The notes beneath the pieces were generated by a model. It did no database searches and had not been told where the DNA came from. It saw only the letters and a program-made list of their open reading frames with translations. Shown here piece after piece: positions 12,055 through 25,624 of a stretch of DNA of 64,000 nt; positions within the stretch are counted from its first letter, which is position 1, and each line of letters starts with the position of its first letter. The position numbers and the translations under genes are program-made. The stretch is from the NCBI GenBank assembly GCA_012295275.1, contig CM022666.1, positions 787,501 to 851,500 of the forward strand, given 5' to 3'. The DNA is from Chrysomallon squamiferum (lineage: Eukaryota > Mollusca > Gastropoda > Neomphalida > Peltospiridae).

Positions 12055-12752
12055 AGACTGAGATACAACAAACAGGCTGAGATATAACAAACAGGCTGAG
12101 ATACAACAAACAGGCTGAGATACAACAAACAGACTGAGATATAACAAACAGGCTGAGATATAACAAACAGGCTGAGATATAACAAACAGGCTGAGATATA
12201 ACAAACAGGCTGAGATATAACAAACAGGCTGAGATACAACAAACAGGCTGAGATATAACAAACAGGCTGAAATACAACAAACAGAGTGAGATACAACAGA
12301 GTGCGATATAACAAACAGCCTGAGATATAACAAACAGGCTGAGATATAACAAACAGCCTGAGATATAACAAACAGCCTGAGATATAACAAACAGGCTGAG
12401 ATATAACAGCCTGAGATATAACAAACAGGCTGAGATATAACAAACAGGCTGAGATATAACAAACAGAGTGAGATACAACAAACAGAGTGCGATATAACAA
12501 ACAGCCTGAGATATAACAAACAAGCTGAGATATAACAAACAGGCTGAGATATAACAAGCAGGCTGAGATATAACAAACAGACTGATATATAACAAACAGG
12601 CTGAGATATAACAAACAGACTGAGATATAGCAAACAGGCTGAGATACAACAAACAGACTGAGATACAACAAACAGGCTGAGATATAACAAACAGGCTGAG
12701 ATATAACAAACAGGCTGAGATATAACAAACAGGCTGAGATATAACAAACAGA
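12055..12752. repeat. 19-bp minisatellite, about 37 copies
   Basis: Unit GAGATATAACAAACAGGCT (19 bp) repeats almost perfectly, with variants GGCT/GACT/GCCT and TATA/TACA and a few shortened units (near 12290 and 12408). Because 19 is not a multiple of 3 and the minus-strand unit lacks stops in every phase, all three minus frames are open for 268-330 codons. The implied peptide cycles every 19 residues (LSLFVISQPVCYISACLLY). I treat this as minisatellite rather than gene. Confidence 0.95.
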
Positions 12753-12832
12753 CATGCAGAAAACCTGGTTTTTGTAAAGATAAAAAGACATGCAAGACAG
12801 ACATACAGACATATACACTTATTTGTCATTAA

Positions 12833-12835
<3 letters not shown>

Positions 12836-12917
<82 letters not shown>
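12836..12917. repeat. (CT)n microsatellite, 82 bp
   Basis: Uninterrupted CT run just right of the 19-bp minisatellite. Confidence 0.98.
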
Positions 12918-12919
<2 letters not shown>

Positions 12920-13600
12920 GGATAAAGGACAGGAAAAAAAAAATGTATCTGGTGAACATAATATCAATGATTTCTATTTACCTTAAATAAAATGATTTAT
13001 GTTTAGAAAACCCAGTTCTTTATTTACTCTGTTTCTTAAATATATATTTCAGTAATAACAGTGAGTTATGAGTAATTGATGTATTTGTCATGTGAGATAC
13101 GAACAGTATTTGACAAACGGGTTGTAAAATACAGCAGCATGTGTTTTGAAAAACATTATGAAGCTGTTTTTTATTTCCAACAACTGTTCACAATATTAAC
13201 TATGACATTTAATACGTTTTCTGTCATACTAAAACTGACTGTAAATGTATGCAGGTTATTAATTACATAACACTATTATTTCTTTTACAGAATATTTATC
13301 ATGGTACACTGGATATGTTATGTATGTAACTGGTAACATGTGCACCGTGTATTATTAAATATTATTCAACCCATACATTTTTTTATTTTATTTCTTACTA
13401 TTTTTTTTTTTTTTTTTTTTGTTTATTTGTTTTTTTTTTTTTGTTTGTTTGTTATTTTATTAACCACCATAAATTTAATTTTAATTTAAAAATACATATT
13501 TAATTTCAGCACAATGTAAGATATTTACCTGGTGCTATAAGACATTTTTTTTTAAAATCTAAACACACATATAAATTATCAGTTTTTAAACTGTTTAAAT
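12918..13600. other. AT-rich non-coding sequence
   Basis: Poly(T)/TTTG runs at about 13400-13455. No supported gene. Confidence 0.55.
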
Positions 13601-13766
13601 AAATAACATAAATTTGGATAAAATATACTATGAATATGTTATATATGTAAATTTAGATTAAATATACCACCTACTCAAGTAACCACAGTATGTAACACTG
13701 TACTATACTATATGTACTATTAGATCAATCTGACCTATTTCTTTCAAAAGAACATTAATCTTGATG

Positions 13767-13858
<92 letters not shown>

Positions 13859-14460
13859 CTGTAGTAAAATTGCATAAGTTATATTAATTTTAGTTTCTAA
13901 AATATTTTATGTATGTTATGTGTGTGGTATACACAATATATACTACAATACATACAAAATCACTGCGACCTATTTCTTTAAAGAGTAATAAAATATATTA
14001 TGTGTATATTACATGTATGTTACAAAATACACAATTTGTATATTAGAGAAGTTGTACACAATATACACGATGCTCTACAAAAAGCTGTAAATTCACTCTG
14101 AACTATTTTACTAAATAATAATCAAATATATTATGAATATGATACAACAGTCTAACTGCTTAAGATACATTATCAGTATGTTACAGAATATACTATATGT
14201 AGGTTACATGTATAGTATACAGTATTATATATATCCTCTGTTGTACAATACAGTACATATTGTAAAATCACCCTGAACTATTTTACTATGCAATAATAAA
14301 ACGTATTTTGAACATGCAGTCAAACTGCACAAGATATGTGATCTGTATGCTGCAGATTATAACTGTCTGTGTGTTACATGTGTGATATGCAATGTATACT
14401 ACAGTATTGCTATACAACAATATACCTACTGTCACACCATTCTGACCTATTTCTAAATGA
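13600..14460. repeat. Old tandem array, units about 123-175 bp, with internal (AG)n
   Basis: The anchor TGACCTATTTCTTT / TGAACTATTTTACT occurs at 13731, 13976, 14099, 14274 and 14443. Spacing is 245 (about 160 without the (AG)n), 123, 175 and 169 bp. Each anchor is followed by 'taataataaaatatattatg' and 'acatgtatgttac' phrases. Units are strongly diverged. Confidence 0.65.
13771..13855. repeat. (AG)n microsatellite, 85 bp
   Basis: Uninterrupted AG run inserted within the older tandem array. Confidence 0.98.
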
Positions 14461-14699
14461 GCACCCAGCGTGCGACAAACACCTCCCACAAATATGACCA
14501 GAATGCCACTAACAGCAGGTAGTAAGTAACCTCTTCAGGTATGTACACACAGGTAAAACACACCTGTGTATAAACTCAGGTAATCACAGTTTCTGCTCGC
14601 TGACTCACCTGTGCGTTAAGTGAAAAAAAAATCCAAAAAATCTTGAATAACTTGAAAATCTGCTACATGTGTACTCCAATTTCACAGTAATCCAAATGC

Positions 14700-14762
14700 C
14701 ACCGCGGTTGTTCCTGTTGCTGCTGCTGCTGTTGCTGTTGCTGTTGCTGTTGTTGTTGTAAA
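14700..14762. repeat. (YTG)n triplet run
   Basis: CTG/TTG triplets after 'gcggttgttc'. No coding context. Confidence 0.9.
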
Positions 14763-14779
14763 TCCAGCCACCAGTGTTT

Positions 14780-15200
14780 GAACACAGATACTGTTAATCT
14801 CTGCAATGTAGAAACGAAATCTTTAACTTGACTGTGGAGTTGGAAAACTCTGACAGATGTAATATACTACTAACTACACCGCACTGAATGATTTTCCAAC
14901 CATCGCTACTTGAACATATATTTCTCTTTTTTGTATTTACAACGTAAAAACATAACATTACAACTTCACTGCAGTAATAAAGATTAAATGACTCCAAATA
15001 CTACTAACTACATGACACGGTTTCATTTCCCAACCAGCGTTATTTGAATAATAACGATATTTCCAATCTGGGTTTCCAGTGTAAACTAAAACCACAACAT
15101 CGCAGCAGAACTGAATAATGATTGACACAGAATGCTGTTATCTACACCACTGCGTCTGTTCTTTCGCACTGCAGACAGGAAAAGAATTAAAAAAAAAACA
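14780..15200. repeat. Old tandem array, unit about 134 bp, three copies
   Basis: TACTACTAACTACACCGCAC at 14865, TACTACTAACTACATGACAC at 14999 and TTATCTACACCACTGCGT near 15134. Each is preceded by 'gaaaactctg/taatgactcc' phrases and followed by TTTTCCAACCATCG-like text. Confidence 0.55.
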
Positions 15201-16955
15201 AGAATGAAAATACTTCCTAAATGAAAGTAAGTGTGAGAAAATTTGTTTCTGTGGATCCTTTCTTTTTTTTTCCATTTTCTTTTTTTTTTTCACCCCATAT
15301 TTCAAGTAGCAGACATTTGTGCTGCAGATTGCAACAATAAAACCAACCATAAAGCATCTGTGATGTGTGATCTATTATTTTTAGCACAAAACAAATACGG
15401 TCACAGACAGGTAATTAACAGAACTGAATAGAAAATAGTTTTTCTCAATAAAGTATCTGCTGCTATCTGCTAGCCTCCAACACAATTCAAATATCATTTA
15501 TTTTATTATTTTTGTCACATATATATATATATATTTCTAATTATTGTATACTGATATAAATTATCAGTACATGTTTCTTGGAAAAAAAAAAAAAAAAAAA
15601 AAATGGCGGTTCTGTAAAAATGGTTCGTTAGACAATGGCAGTTTAAATGCCTACATTGTCAGTGAGTTGATATCCTCAAACAGAAGTTACAAGTTTTTAA
15701 TCTTTTTTCATTTCTCTTTTCTTTTTTCTAATCTGTTTCTATTTCAAATTTAAAAAAAAAAAATAATTTGTGACATTTTTTTGTTGTTGTTTTTGGGGGG
15801 TTTTTTGGCTTGTAAGAAAGGAATTTCTAACTCAGTGAACTTTCAAAACTGAAGACATATAAATTAATATTTTCTGCTTGGAAAACATGATGTAAATAAC
15901 AGAAGTTTTTGGAAAGTAGTATTCTCTTCATAACAGCAAACTATAAAATAAACTGCAACAAAAAGTCTACATTTAATCAATGTTTTATTTTTAATATTAT
16001 TATTCATTTTTAAAGCAGTTTTTAACTATATAAAATGTTTTCAAATTAAAATAAATACTCTTTAACAAAAGCCAGTTTTTAGTATCAGGCATTTTACACA
16101 TGAAATTTCAAAATGAATGTTGTATAAAAAATAATTCAAAGCTAAGATATGGAAATGAGTTTTCCAAACTGCAAGTCAGTAAACAGAATCAGAAGTCTGT
16201 TATTTTTACACATGAATTTTCTAAACTCAATAAACACTCAGTTATTAGCAATACCAACACATGTAACTGATATGTATACAAAAAAATAACAAAAAATCAT
16301 TTAAAAAAATTTTGCAACTTCAAAACTAACAGAAACAAGATTTTAACATCAGTATTTTAAAATGAAGAAACAAAAAGTATTAAAACAATTTGATTCTGAA
16401 CTGCACTGCTGATTTTCTTTCTTTAATACTGAAAATACTGATATCAAAAACTAGTTTTTGTTAAAGATTGTCGAATTTGGAGAAGATTAATTTCGGCTCA
16501 TAAATAAACATTTAATAAAAATTAATGAGCAGAAACTAATTAGAACCTTTTCTGCCATTTTGACAACCTTCAATAAAAAATAAAAAATCTAAAAATCAAA
16601 GAAAGGCAATCAACAGTTCAGAATCAAATTAAATATTTCACTTCTGCAACAAACTGATAACCTTGATCACAGCCATTTTTAAAAAAAAAAAAATTTTTTT
16701 AATTTTCCATGTTACACAATCTCCAGCAGTGAATTGTGGGAGAAAACTGCTTTCCACACAGCAGAACCTGGTTTAACACTGTGCTTACTTGACCCCTGGG
16801 AGTCTGCTACCAGATAACAAACAGACAGACAGACTGTGTAACAGATAATTGTTTTGATACAGTCGATGAGATGGGGTGTTGTCGGGTGGTTAGAGTGAAG
16901 GAACAGTGGAACAATGAGTAAGTTACAAGATCAGTGTTTATAATTATGTCTTTCA
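15201..16955. other. AT-rich non-coding sequence
   Basis: Poly(A)/(T) runs (15279-15290, 15581-15603), a short (TA)n at 15520-15533 and a G-run at 15794-15801. Phrases such as 'tacacatgaa(a)ttt' recur at 16096 and 16208, suggesting another old duplication of about 112 bp. No gene found. Confidence 0.5.
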
Positions 16956-16957
16956 CG

Positions 16958-17128
16958 CATACACACACACACACACACACACACACAGAGACTGACACAC
17001 ACACAGACACAAACACACATACATACACACACACAGACACAAACAAACACACAGACACAAACACACACATACAGACACACACACACACAGATACACGTAT
17101 ACAGACACACACACAGACACACACACAC

Positions 17129-17169
<41 letters not shown>

Positions 17170-17205
17170 GACACACACACATACACACAGATATATACAC
17201 ACCAA
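16958..17205. repeat. (CA)n compound microsatellite
   Basis: ACAC runs interrupted by GACAC, ATAC and AAACAC. Both strands are open in several frames for this reason only. Confidence 0.97.
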
Positions 17206-17517
17206 ATAGCTACACTCCCCGCTGAAATATTTAAAAATAGACCGGTAGCAACTGGCTTTGATACAACGTGTCTGCACACCAACAATACGTCAATACATCG
17301 GCTACACCGCTGCAGTCACTCACAATCAGATTGTGATGGAGTAAGCTGTGTGCCCTGGGGCTGGGTGTTCCGTGAAGAGAATATTAGAGAAAAGTGACAA
17401 ATGGAGGAGAAGTGAAGAAAACCAAAACGCAAACAGATCTCCAGGGATGTAAACAATGAGATTAGATCTCTGAGGATGGAAGTTTTGTCGGTTACATGTC
17501 ATTTTTACTAAAACAGA
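17206..17517. other. Short complex non-coding stretch
   Basis: Moderately GC-rich sequence between two microsatellites, with TGTGCCCTGGGGCTGGG near 17349. No supported element. Confidence 0.4.
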
Positions 17518-17652
17518 TAATAATAACAGGAGGAGTAGTAGTAGTAGTAGTAATAATAGCAGTAGTAGTAGTAGTAACAGTAGTTGTAATAGTAGTAGCA
17601 GTAGTAGTAGTAGTAATAGTAACAACAGTAGTAGTAGTAATAGTAATAATAA

Positions 17653-17683
<31 letters not shown>

Positions 17684-17880
17684 TGTAATAATAATAGCAG
17701 TAGTAGTAGTAGTAATATAGTTGTAGTAATAGTAGTAGTAGTAGTAGTAGTATAGTAGTAGTAATAATAATAGTATTATAGTAGTAATAGTAATAGTAGT
17801 AGTAGTAATAGCAGCAGCAGTAGTAGTAATAGTAATAATAATAATAGTATTAGTAGCAGTAGTAGTAATAAAAATAATAA
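17518..17880. repeat. (AGT)n / (AAT)n trinucleotide array, about 360 bp
   Basis: Nearly pure AGT triplets with AAT, AGC and AAC variants. Frame shifts at 'atagttgtag' and 'tatagtag' show slippage. Confidence 0.97.
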
Positions 17881-18525
17881 TAAAAAAGCTGCTAAAAATA
17901 ATAATTTTATAAATAACTCAAAATAATACTAACAAACATAATTTTATAAAAATAATATTATATTTTAAAATTAATATTACATTACAGAGCAATAAATATA
18001 ATTAAATTATTAATTTAAAAAAAAAAAAAAAAAAAAAAATTTGATTTCTGTAATAATGAAAAGTAGATTTTCCCAGAAAATCATAGAATTCATCAAAAAT
18101 TTATGAAAATTTCTATTTCACTCTGCCGTGAAATTCAATTAATATTCGACAACACGTCAACACAATTTAATATTAATGTTTATTAGACGTAAAACTGCTT
18201 CCACTCATTTGTGGTTTTAATGTGAATTTTCTATCATTAATGATGCAACAAAGGAAAATGCACTGAAATTAGACAAAGGCTGATTACAACAAAAAGAATC
18301 TCCAGGTTTTCATGCGTGACACGTATTTATTGCAAGCATCACCTCGTTATTTAAATTTTGATGTTACTGCACAAAAGCCAGATGCTCTGCCATATGATCT
18401 GAAATTCTGTTTATTTTAGTGACTGTTGCTTATTTACATATTTGATTTTTAAAATAAGTTTATTTATTTATTTGTTGATTTGTCCTAAAAAGGTATATTT
18501 TGGATCAGCATGCAAATATATTCAT
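17881..18525. other. AT-rich non-coding sequence
   Basis: A-rich tail of the triplet array, poly(A) near 18017-18039, then moderately complex DNA. No gene. Confidence 0.5.
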
Positions 18526-18568
18526 ATCTCTCTCTCTCCCTCTCTCTCTCTCTCTCTGTATCTCTACA

Positions 18569-18661
<93 letters not shown>
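18526..18661. repeat. (CT)n-(CA)n compound microsatellite
   Basis: CT run to about 18611, then CA run to 18661. Confidence 0.98.
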
Positions 18662-19744
<1,083 letters not shown>

Positions 19745-19879
19745 TGGTGTACATGTCAGTATGTATTTGTATGTGGGATTTCGTCTAATTTTCTGGTTTT
19801 GAATACAGTATGTGTGGATGGATATGTTGAGTGGAATTCTTCAAATTCTATTTTTGTCGAGAACATATCATGGTGTATG

Positions 19880-20380
19880 TACATCTCAAAGATAGAGTGA
19901 GGAAGATAGGCAGATAGAAAGAAAGACAGAGAAATAATAGAATAATAATAAAATGACAAAAGAAAAAAGAAAAATGAGAAAATGATGAACGAGAAAGATA
20001 AAATAATAGAATTAGAAATTAAAGAAAACGATAAAATAATGGAATTAGAAACTAAAGAAAAAGATAGAGAGAAAAATTAGAATAAGGAAATGATGAATGA
20101 GAAAGAAAAAGAAAAAGAAAAGAAAGGAATGAAAATGACAGAATAAACAAAAATTAGAATAAAAAAATGATGAAAGAGAGAGAGAAAAAATAATACGTTA
20201 GAAATTAAATAAAAAGATAGAGAGAAAAATTGGGAATAAATAGAATAAGCAAATAATGACAGAGAGAGAGAAAATAAAAGAACAAGAAAAAAGATGAGAA
20301 AGAGAGATAGAAAATATAAGAAAACAGATGAGAGAGATAGAAAAGAACAAGAAAAAGAGATGAGAGAGAGAGATAAAGAC
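19880..20380. repeat. Polypurine-rich degenerate minisatellite
   Basis: About 500 bp of plus-strand GAAAGA/AGAGAGA/TTAGAAA words with few pyrimidines. A ~50-bp unit (GATGAANGAGAAAGA ... AGAATTAGAAA) is visible at 19983, 20094 and 20168. The minus strand is open as a Ser/Leu/Phe-rich frame by composition only. Confidence 0.7.
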
Positions 20381-20765
20381 AAATTGGTTGTTTAAAAGCA
20401 TCAAGAGAATACGTCTGGTTGTGACAGAAATGTTCACATTAAGATTTCTGTCTGTATCCACAAACTGTGATCCAAAAATGTTTCACTTATTGATCCTCTA
20501 TTTTACACAGAACTCTCTCTGCTAGAACCATCAGCTGGACATTGAATCTTCTTCTTCTTCTTCTTCTTTACAACAACAAAAAAAAACTGGAAGGGAAATG
20601 CTTTAACAGGAACATGAAAACAAATTAGTGGTTTCACATTTCAAGAGAAAAAAAAAAAAAAAAAAAACTCACACAGAACATGTTGATGCTGTTGTCCAGT
20701 TTCCTTCCTCTAAACCCACCCACTGCCTGAAATCTAATATAATAGATGGCAGGATCTGTGTGCCT
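20381..20765. other. Non-coding sequence
   Basis: Contains (CTT)n near 20552-20568 and a poly(A) near 20648-20666. No gene. Confidence 0.45.
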
Positions 20766-20804
20766 GGGGGGTGGGGTGGGTGGGGGACAGGGGGAGTGGG
20801 AGGG
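20766..20804 (+). other. G-quadruplex-forming motif
   Basis: Seven consecutive G-tracts (6,4,3,5,5,3,3 G) separated by loops of 1-3 nt fit the G3+N1-7 rule. The motif is isolated in an AT-rich region. Confidence 0.85.
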
Positions 20805-21070
20805 TCTCAAGTGCCAGACATTTGAGTGTAAATTAAAAGATTTCAAAATGCTCTTCTCACAGAAATTACATGTAATTCAACGTCTGAATCTGGGAACTGA
20901 TTTTTGATGATTTATTTCCTTAAGAATCCGAATAGGTTAAAAAGAGATTATTATTTAATCTGTTTTTAAACGTTTCGAGAGGAAACTGAAGCATCTAGAA
21001 ATAGATGTAGATAAACAAACATACAGACATATGTGTGCACACCAAGACAGCTTGCAAACCTTTTCTGTTT

Positions 21071-21072
<2 letters not shown>
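20805..21072. other. Non-coding sequence
   Basis: No supported element. Confidence 0.4.

Positions 21073-21142
<70 letters not shown>
21073..21142. repeat. (CA)n microsatellite, 70 bp
   Basis: Uninterrupted CA run. Confidence 0.98.
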
Positions 21143-21143
<1 letters not shown>

Positions 21144-22468
21144 ATAATTTGTATTTGTTTCAGAAATGACAAAAATATTCTAACGTACAAGCACTCAATA
21201 TATATACACAAACAAAAACAAAAATATGCTTTCAAAAAAAAAATAATAATTAAAAATAGTGAAAACAGCACAATAAAGGACAGGGATAATTTTTTTTTTT
21301 TTTTATATATATATTTTTTTTATTATTATTATTAAAAACAAATATTTAAAAAAAAAAGAGAGAAAACTGAATAAAAAATAACAGTGAAAATAATTTTTTT
21401 ATAAATAAATAATTTAATTAAATCCTTAAGCAGCCAGAAACAAAACGAATATGAGCAAATAAATAAAAATATAAATAAATAAATAAATAAATAAATAAAA
21501 AAAAAATAATAATAATAATAATAATAATTAATACACAAAAAACCCACCCTGCAACAAGCCAAAAAAAGAAGCACTTAAAAAAAAAAGAATATGACAAAAC
21601 AGTATTTTTCCTACACTGAACTTTTTGTCTGTTTTAGATAACAATGAAACACAATGTCTGGTTTCATCTCTGAACAACAACTGGATAAGACAGACAGACA
21701 ATGCAAAGAGTTGAAGAAAAAGGTTTTGTCACAGTTCTGTAACAGACAGCTTGTTAATATCAAGAGAAAAGAAAAAGAAGAAATTCTCCAGGCGATATTT
21801 TCAGATCTCTTATTTCTGATGTTTGTGTGATTACATTTTATCTGGGTAAAGAAAAAAAAAATGTGTGTCGAAGAAGATTTTAATGTTTTTTTTCTGGTCC
21901 CATTTTTACTATATTTAGACTCAGATAATGAATATTATTATCATTAATTTTTTTTAAATTTTGAACTTGTAACAGATTATATATATATCTATATAGATTA
22001 CACATACACTCATTTCTTACTTAATATTTTTTGTTTTTATTATTTTTTTTTTTATATTTTAAAAAAAAAAATTATTTTATTTTATTTTTCTTCATATGTA
22101 GGTTAAGAAAATTATACAGAAGAGAAAACTAACAGACTAAAGTGAAAATCAAACAAACTTACATTTCATAATGTCCCTTTTTTTTTAAAAATCCAAAAAC
22201 AAAACAAAATGTCCAACCATTCACTACTTATTTTTGTAGATGCATGCACAGACAAACACACACACACATTCATGAATATTCATAATTAACACACACAAAA
22301 CCAGTTTTCCTTCGAAATTTATACACTACAATTTACTGCAAAAAAACAAAAAAACGAGAAGAAAATAAAAAGAAAAATGATAAACAAGGAAAAAAAAAAA
22401 AGAAGCTAAATATCAGTTTACAAAATTGCACATATTGGTTTCCTCTCTTCAATGACATGTATTATACC
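21143..22468. other. AT-rich non-coding sequence
   Basis: Poly(T), (ATTT)n-like and (AAT)n runs at 21290-21530 and many A/T runs near 22020-22090. No gene found. Confidence 0.55.
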
Positions 22469-22787
22469 CATCAAGTAATTAATGATATTACACAGGTAAC
22501 CTGTAGTTAACTTCACAGCCAGGTATTTTCATCTGAACGCACTTGATAATCCTACAGAAAATCAAGCCTACACATTACTGCTTAACGATACACCCAAGAA
22601 GTGATTTAAAACGGTGTGTATCACATGCATCGAGTAATTAATGATATTACACAGGTACCCTGTAGTTAACTGCAAAAATTATGATTTTTTTTTTTTTTAC
22701 CTTGGTGCACTTCGTAACCTTACAGAAAACTGAGACCATACAGTTTCTGCATAACGATATAGCCAAGAAGTGATTTAAGCCAAAGAT
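22469..22787. repeat. Two-copy tandem duplication, unit 159 bp
   Basis: CATCAAGTAATTAATGATAT starts at 22469 and CATCGAGTAATTAATGATAT at 22628. Both are followed by TACACAGGTA(A/C)CCTGTAG and later by CCAAGAAGTGATTTAA. The second copy carries a poly(T) insertion. The unit contains the palindrome-like ACAGGTAACCTGT and the homeodomain-like word TAATTAAT. Confidence 0.85.
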
Positions 22788-23300
22788 AATAATCACCAGA
22801 ATGAACCGACCAGTAACACTAAGCTGTTTCGGTGTATCTGACGTAGCCTCAAGGAAAGACAATATTAAAACTTCCTCAATGAACAGAAAACATAATGGTA
22901 GCTAATTTTCTCTCTCTCTTCCCGAGGCTTGGAAACAGTCGTGATTTATTATGCTGAAGGGCAAATTTGTGAAACTCTGCCCAGAAACCATAGAATATAT
23001 TTTTTTTTAACATTTTTTTCTTTTTTTTTTTTTAACGATTAATTTATGACACATTTTCTCTTTCATATTTTAATGACAAAGAAAATGGCTCTCGTGGGAA
23101 AGACTGCATCCAAGACTGGTGTTTTTTTTTTAATTCAGAATCTGATTATTCAAAGGATTTTCCTATACATGAGAAAGTATAAAATGAAAGATATCTGATG
23201 AGAACAGTTTCTAGGAAATGTCATTGTACAAGAAAACATTCAACACCTAATTTAACTATTAACACTGGAACGTGTTGTCATGTTATTAGCTTTCTTACAT
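22788..23300. other. Non-coding sequence
   Basis: T-rich runs at 22999-23035. No gene. Confidence 0.45.
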
Positions 23301-23304
23301 CCAC

Positions 23305-23385
23305 CAACCAGTGGAAACTGCGATTAAGTCATTAGATTTAGCACTGGTTGATTCCAGGATCAAATCCTATTATCAGCCATGTTAT
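23305..23385 (+). repeat. tRNA-like SINE head, decayed
   Basis: CCAGTGGAAACTGCGATTAAG resembles an A-box region. AGGATCAAATCCTAT (23356-23370) resembles a B-box followed by the T-stem. The order and 35-45-nt spacing suit a tRNA. No terminator or clean cloverleaf, so it is a remnant rather than a tRNA gene. Confidence 0.4.
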
Positions 23386-23898
<513 letters not shown>

Positions 23899-24149
23899 TT
23901 AAGACCAGCTTTCCCAAACAGTTTTAAGATGCTTGGATTAAGATGCTGAGGACATGATACCTTACTGGTGTATTTAGTAATAACAAAGCCTGAATGGAAT
24001 GAAAGTAAAGTTATTCAGAGAAATGCAGGAAGGCACAGAAATGATGAGAAAAACAGTTCACACAGACAAACACTACAGTTCCTTACATTTTTTATCTTTT
24101 TATTTTTACAGAGGATGTTTTAACAACTAGCATTTTGGTAGAAAAAAAA

Positions 24150-24470
24150 AGAAAGGAAGATAATGTTTTATTTAACAAAATATTCATAATTATGGTTAAA
24201 TGGTCTGAGATATGTTTTTTAAGGACCATTCAGAAAATTGAAGTAACATGTTGCAGGCTCTTCATGAGTTACTCTTTTGCAATTAGCAAAAGGGATCTGT
24301 TATAAGTACCCTCCCTTAAACAAGACAGTATACATCACACTCTCTGTTAAACCATCTGTGGAACACTGGTTAGAATAAGAAATAGCTATATGAGTCTACT
24401 GAGAATTATCAATCCAGTAACCCAGATCACCTGTAGCAAAGACTCTCTTCCCTGAGCTGTATGAAACTTT
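24150..24470 (-). repeat. Molluscan-type tRNA-derived SINE, decayed copy
   Basis: The plus strand reads GTTTTATTTAACAAAATATTC, TTAAGGACCATTCAGAAAATTG, GCTCTTCATGAGTTACTCTT, CAATTAGCAAAAGGGATCTG, ACACTGGTTAGAATAAGAAATAGC and ATTATCAATCC in that order. This is the reverse complement layout of an interspersed repeat I recognise from molluscan genomes, whose 3' end reads GTTTTATTTAACGACGC on this strand and whose tRNA-like head lies at the right. Non-coding and non-autonomous. The recognition is from memory, not a search. Confidence 0.7.
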
Positions 24471-24589
24471 CATATTTCAACAATATTTTTATATCAGAAA
24501 CATTTTCATAAATGAACCAGTAAATCAGTCTAATACTAACATCCAACACAATATAACTGCACTAACCTTTTTCACAGAGAGCACCTGAT

Positions 24590-24640
24590 ATTCCAACATC
24601 ATCATCATAATCATCATCATCATCATTATTATTATTTTAA
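24590..24640. repeat. (ATC)n-(ATT)n short microsatellite
   Basis: Runs of ATC then ATT triplets. Confidence 0.9.
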
Positions 24641-24719
24641 CACCAAACAATGTCATATTTCAACAATGCATATCTGTTTTTAAAAAAAAAAAACAACAAA
24701 AAAAAACATTTCTCCATCA

Positions 24720-25080
24720 CAAAGCCTAGAGAATATCTGACGTTGTCACCAGGGACTGCAATTAATTAAAAAGCCGCAGAATCCAAACTGACAGCTCAGT
24801 GATTCCCAGGAGCCTTTAGCAACACTTCATTACATTTCAATTATGTATGCACAGAATCATGCAGTCTGCTGGCTAAACCTTAAAAATTTATTTCTACAAT
24901 CAATCTCACAAATACAGGGGACACAGAGCCAGGGATAAAAGTAAGAAGAAAGAAAGATAAAAATCCTCTTCACAAATGAATGCACGACGACGGTCTCCAT
25001 CCTGTTGCAAGTTTCCAGAGCAGAAACCCACTGACGAGTCTGTTTCCAGTTCGCGAGGTTTGCTACCACTGTGTTTAAAT
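24720..25080. promoter_or_regulatory. Candidate regulatory island 3
   Basis: Complex sequence containing GCAATTAATTAAAAAGC (homeodomain-like), TTTCAATTATGTATGCAC and several CG dinucleotides (TGCACGACGACGG). A 70-codon minus-strand frame with Trp and Cys residues overlaps its right part, but no splice pair or family is evident. Either a regulatory element or a chance frame. Confidence 0.25.
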
Positions 25081-25109
25081 GATGAATAAACTTTAAAAGT
25101 TTTTAAAAA

Positions 25110-25240
25110 ATTTTAATTTATTTATTTATTATTATTATTTATTATTTATTATTTATTTTTTTTATTTTTTTTATTTTTTTTTTTTTTATTGGTTAAAATG
25201 GTAGTATATGTAAATAATTTTTTTTTTTTTTTTTTTTACT
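25110..25240. repeat. (ATTT)/poly(T) run
   Basis: ATTT, ATTATT and T-rich runs. Confidence 0.9.
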
Positions 25241-25624
25241 TTGTAAATTTGTATTTGGTTTGATTTGAAAAGGACACCAACCAGACAAGGTTTATTTGGA
25301 ACAGAATCTGAATTAAAAAAATCAGTCCTTTTCTGTTTTATCCATGAGAAATGATGACATCAATAAAAATAAATATTATTACACACATACATAAAAACTT
25401 AAACACACAGAAATATACAAATTCTCAACTCTTTTTTTTCTCTCTTCTCTCTCTCTCCTTTCTCACAAAAGCACACTGAAAAGTACCCACAATACTTCTA
25501 CCAATTCTATTTCACTAAGCTGGAAGATCAGCAAATCTTTATCCTTATCGATTCCCTTCCTCACTTAATAGCTGCAGCAGCTAGTAATACTGCTTCTTTC
25601 ATTACATTATATTGGCACTCAAAG
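25241..25624. other. Non-coding sequence
   Basis: No supported element. Confidence 0.4.

Noticed and set aside
11884-12967. Long minus-strand frames (268-330 codons) as a repetitive protein gene
   Set aside because: All three frames are open because of a stop-free 19-bp repeat; no splice, start-context or composition evidence for a gene.
16807-17285. Cys/Val/His/Thr-rich frames on both strands
   Set aside because: They are translations of a (CA)n microsatellite in several frames.
23305-23385. Functional tRNA gene
   Set aside because: A- and B-box-like words are present but stems do not pair cleanly and no Pol III terminator follows at the expected place; SINE remnant preferred.
24857-25069. 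70-codon minus-strand frame within a complex island
   Set aside because: No acceptor/donor pair that I trust and no family similarity; kept only as part of a candidate regulatory island.
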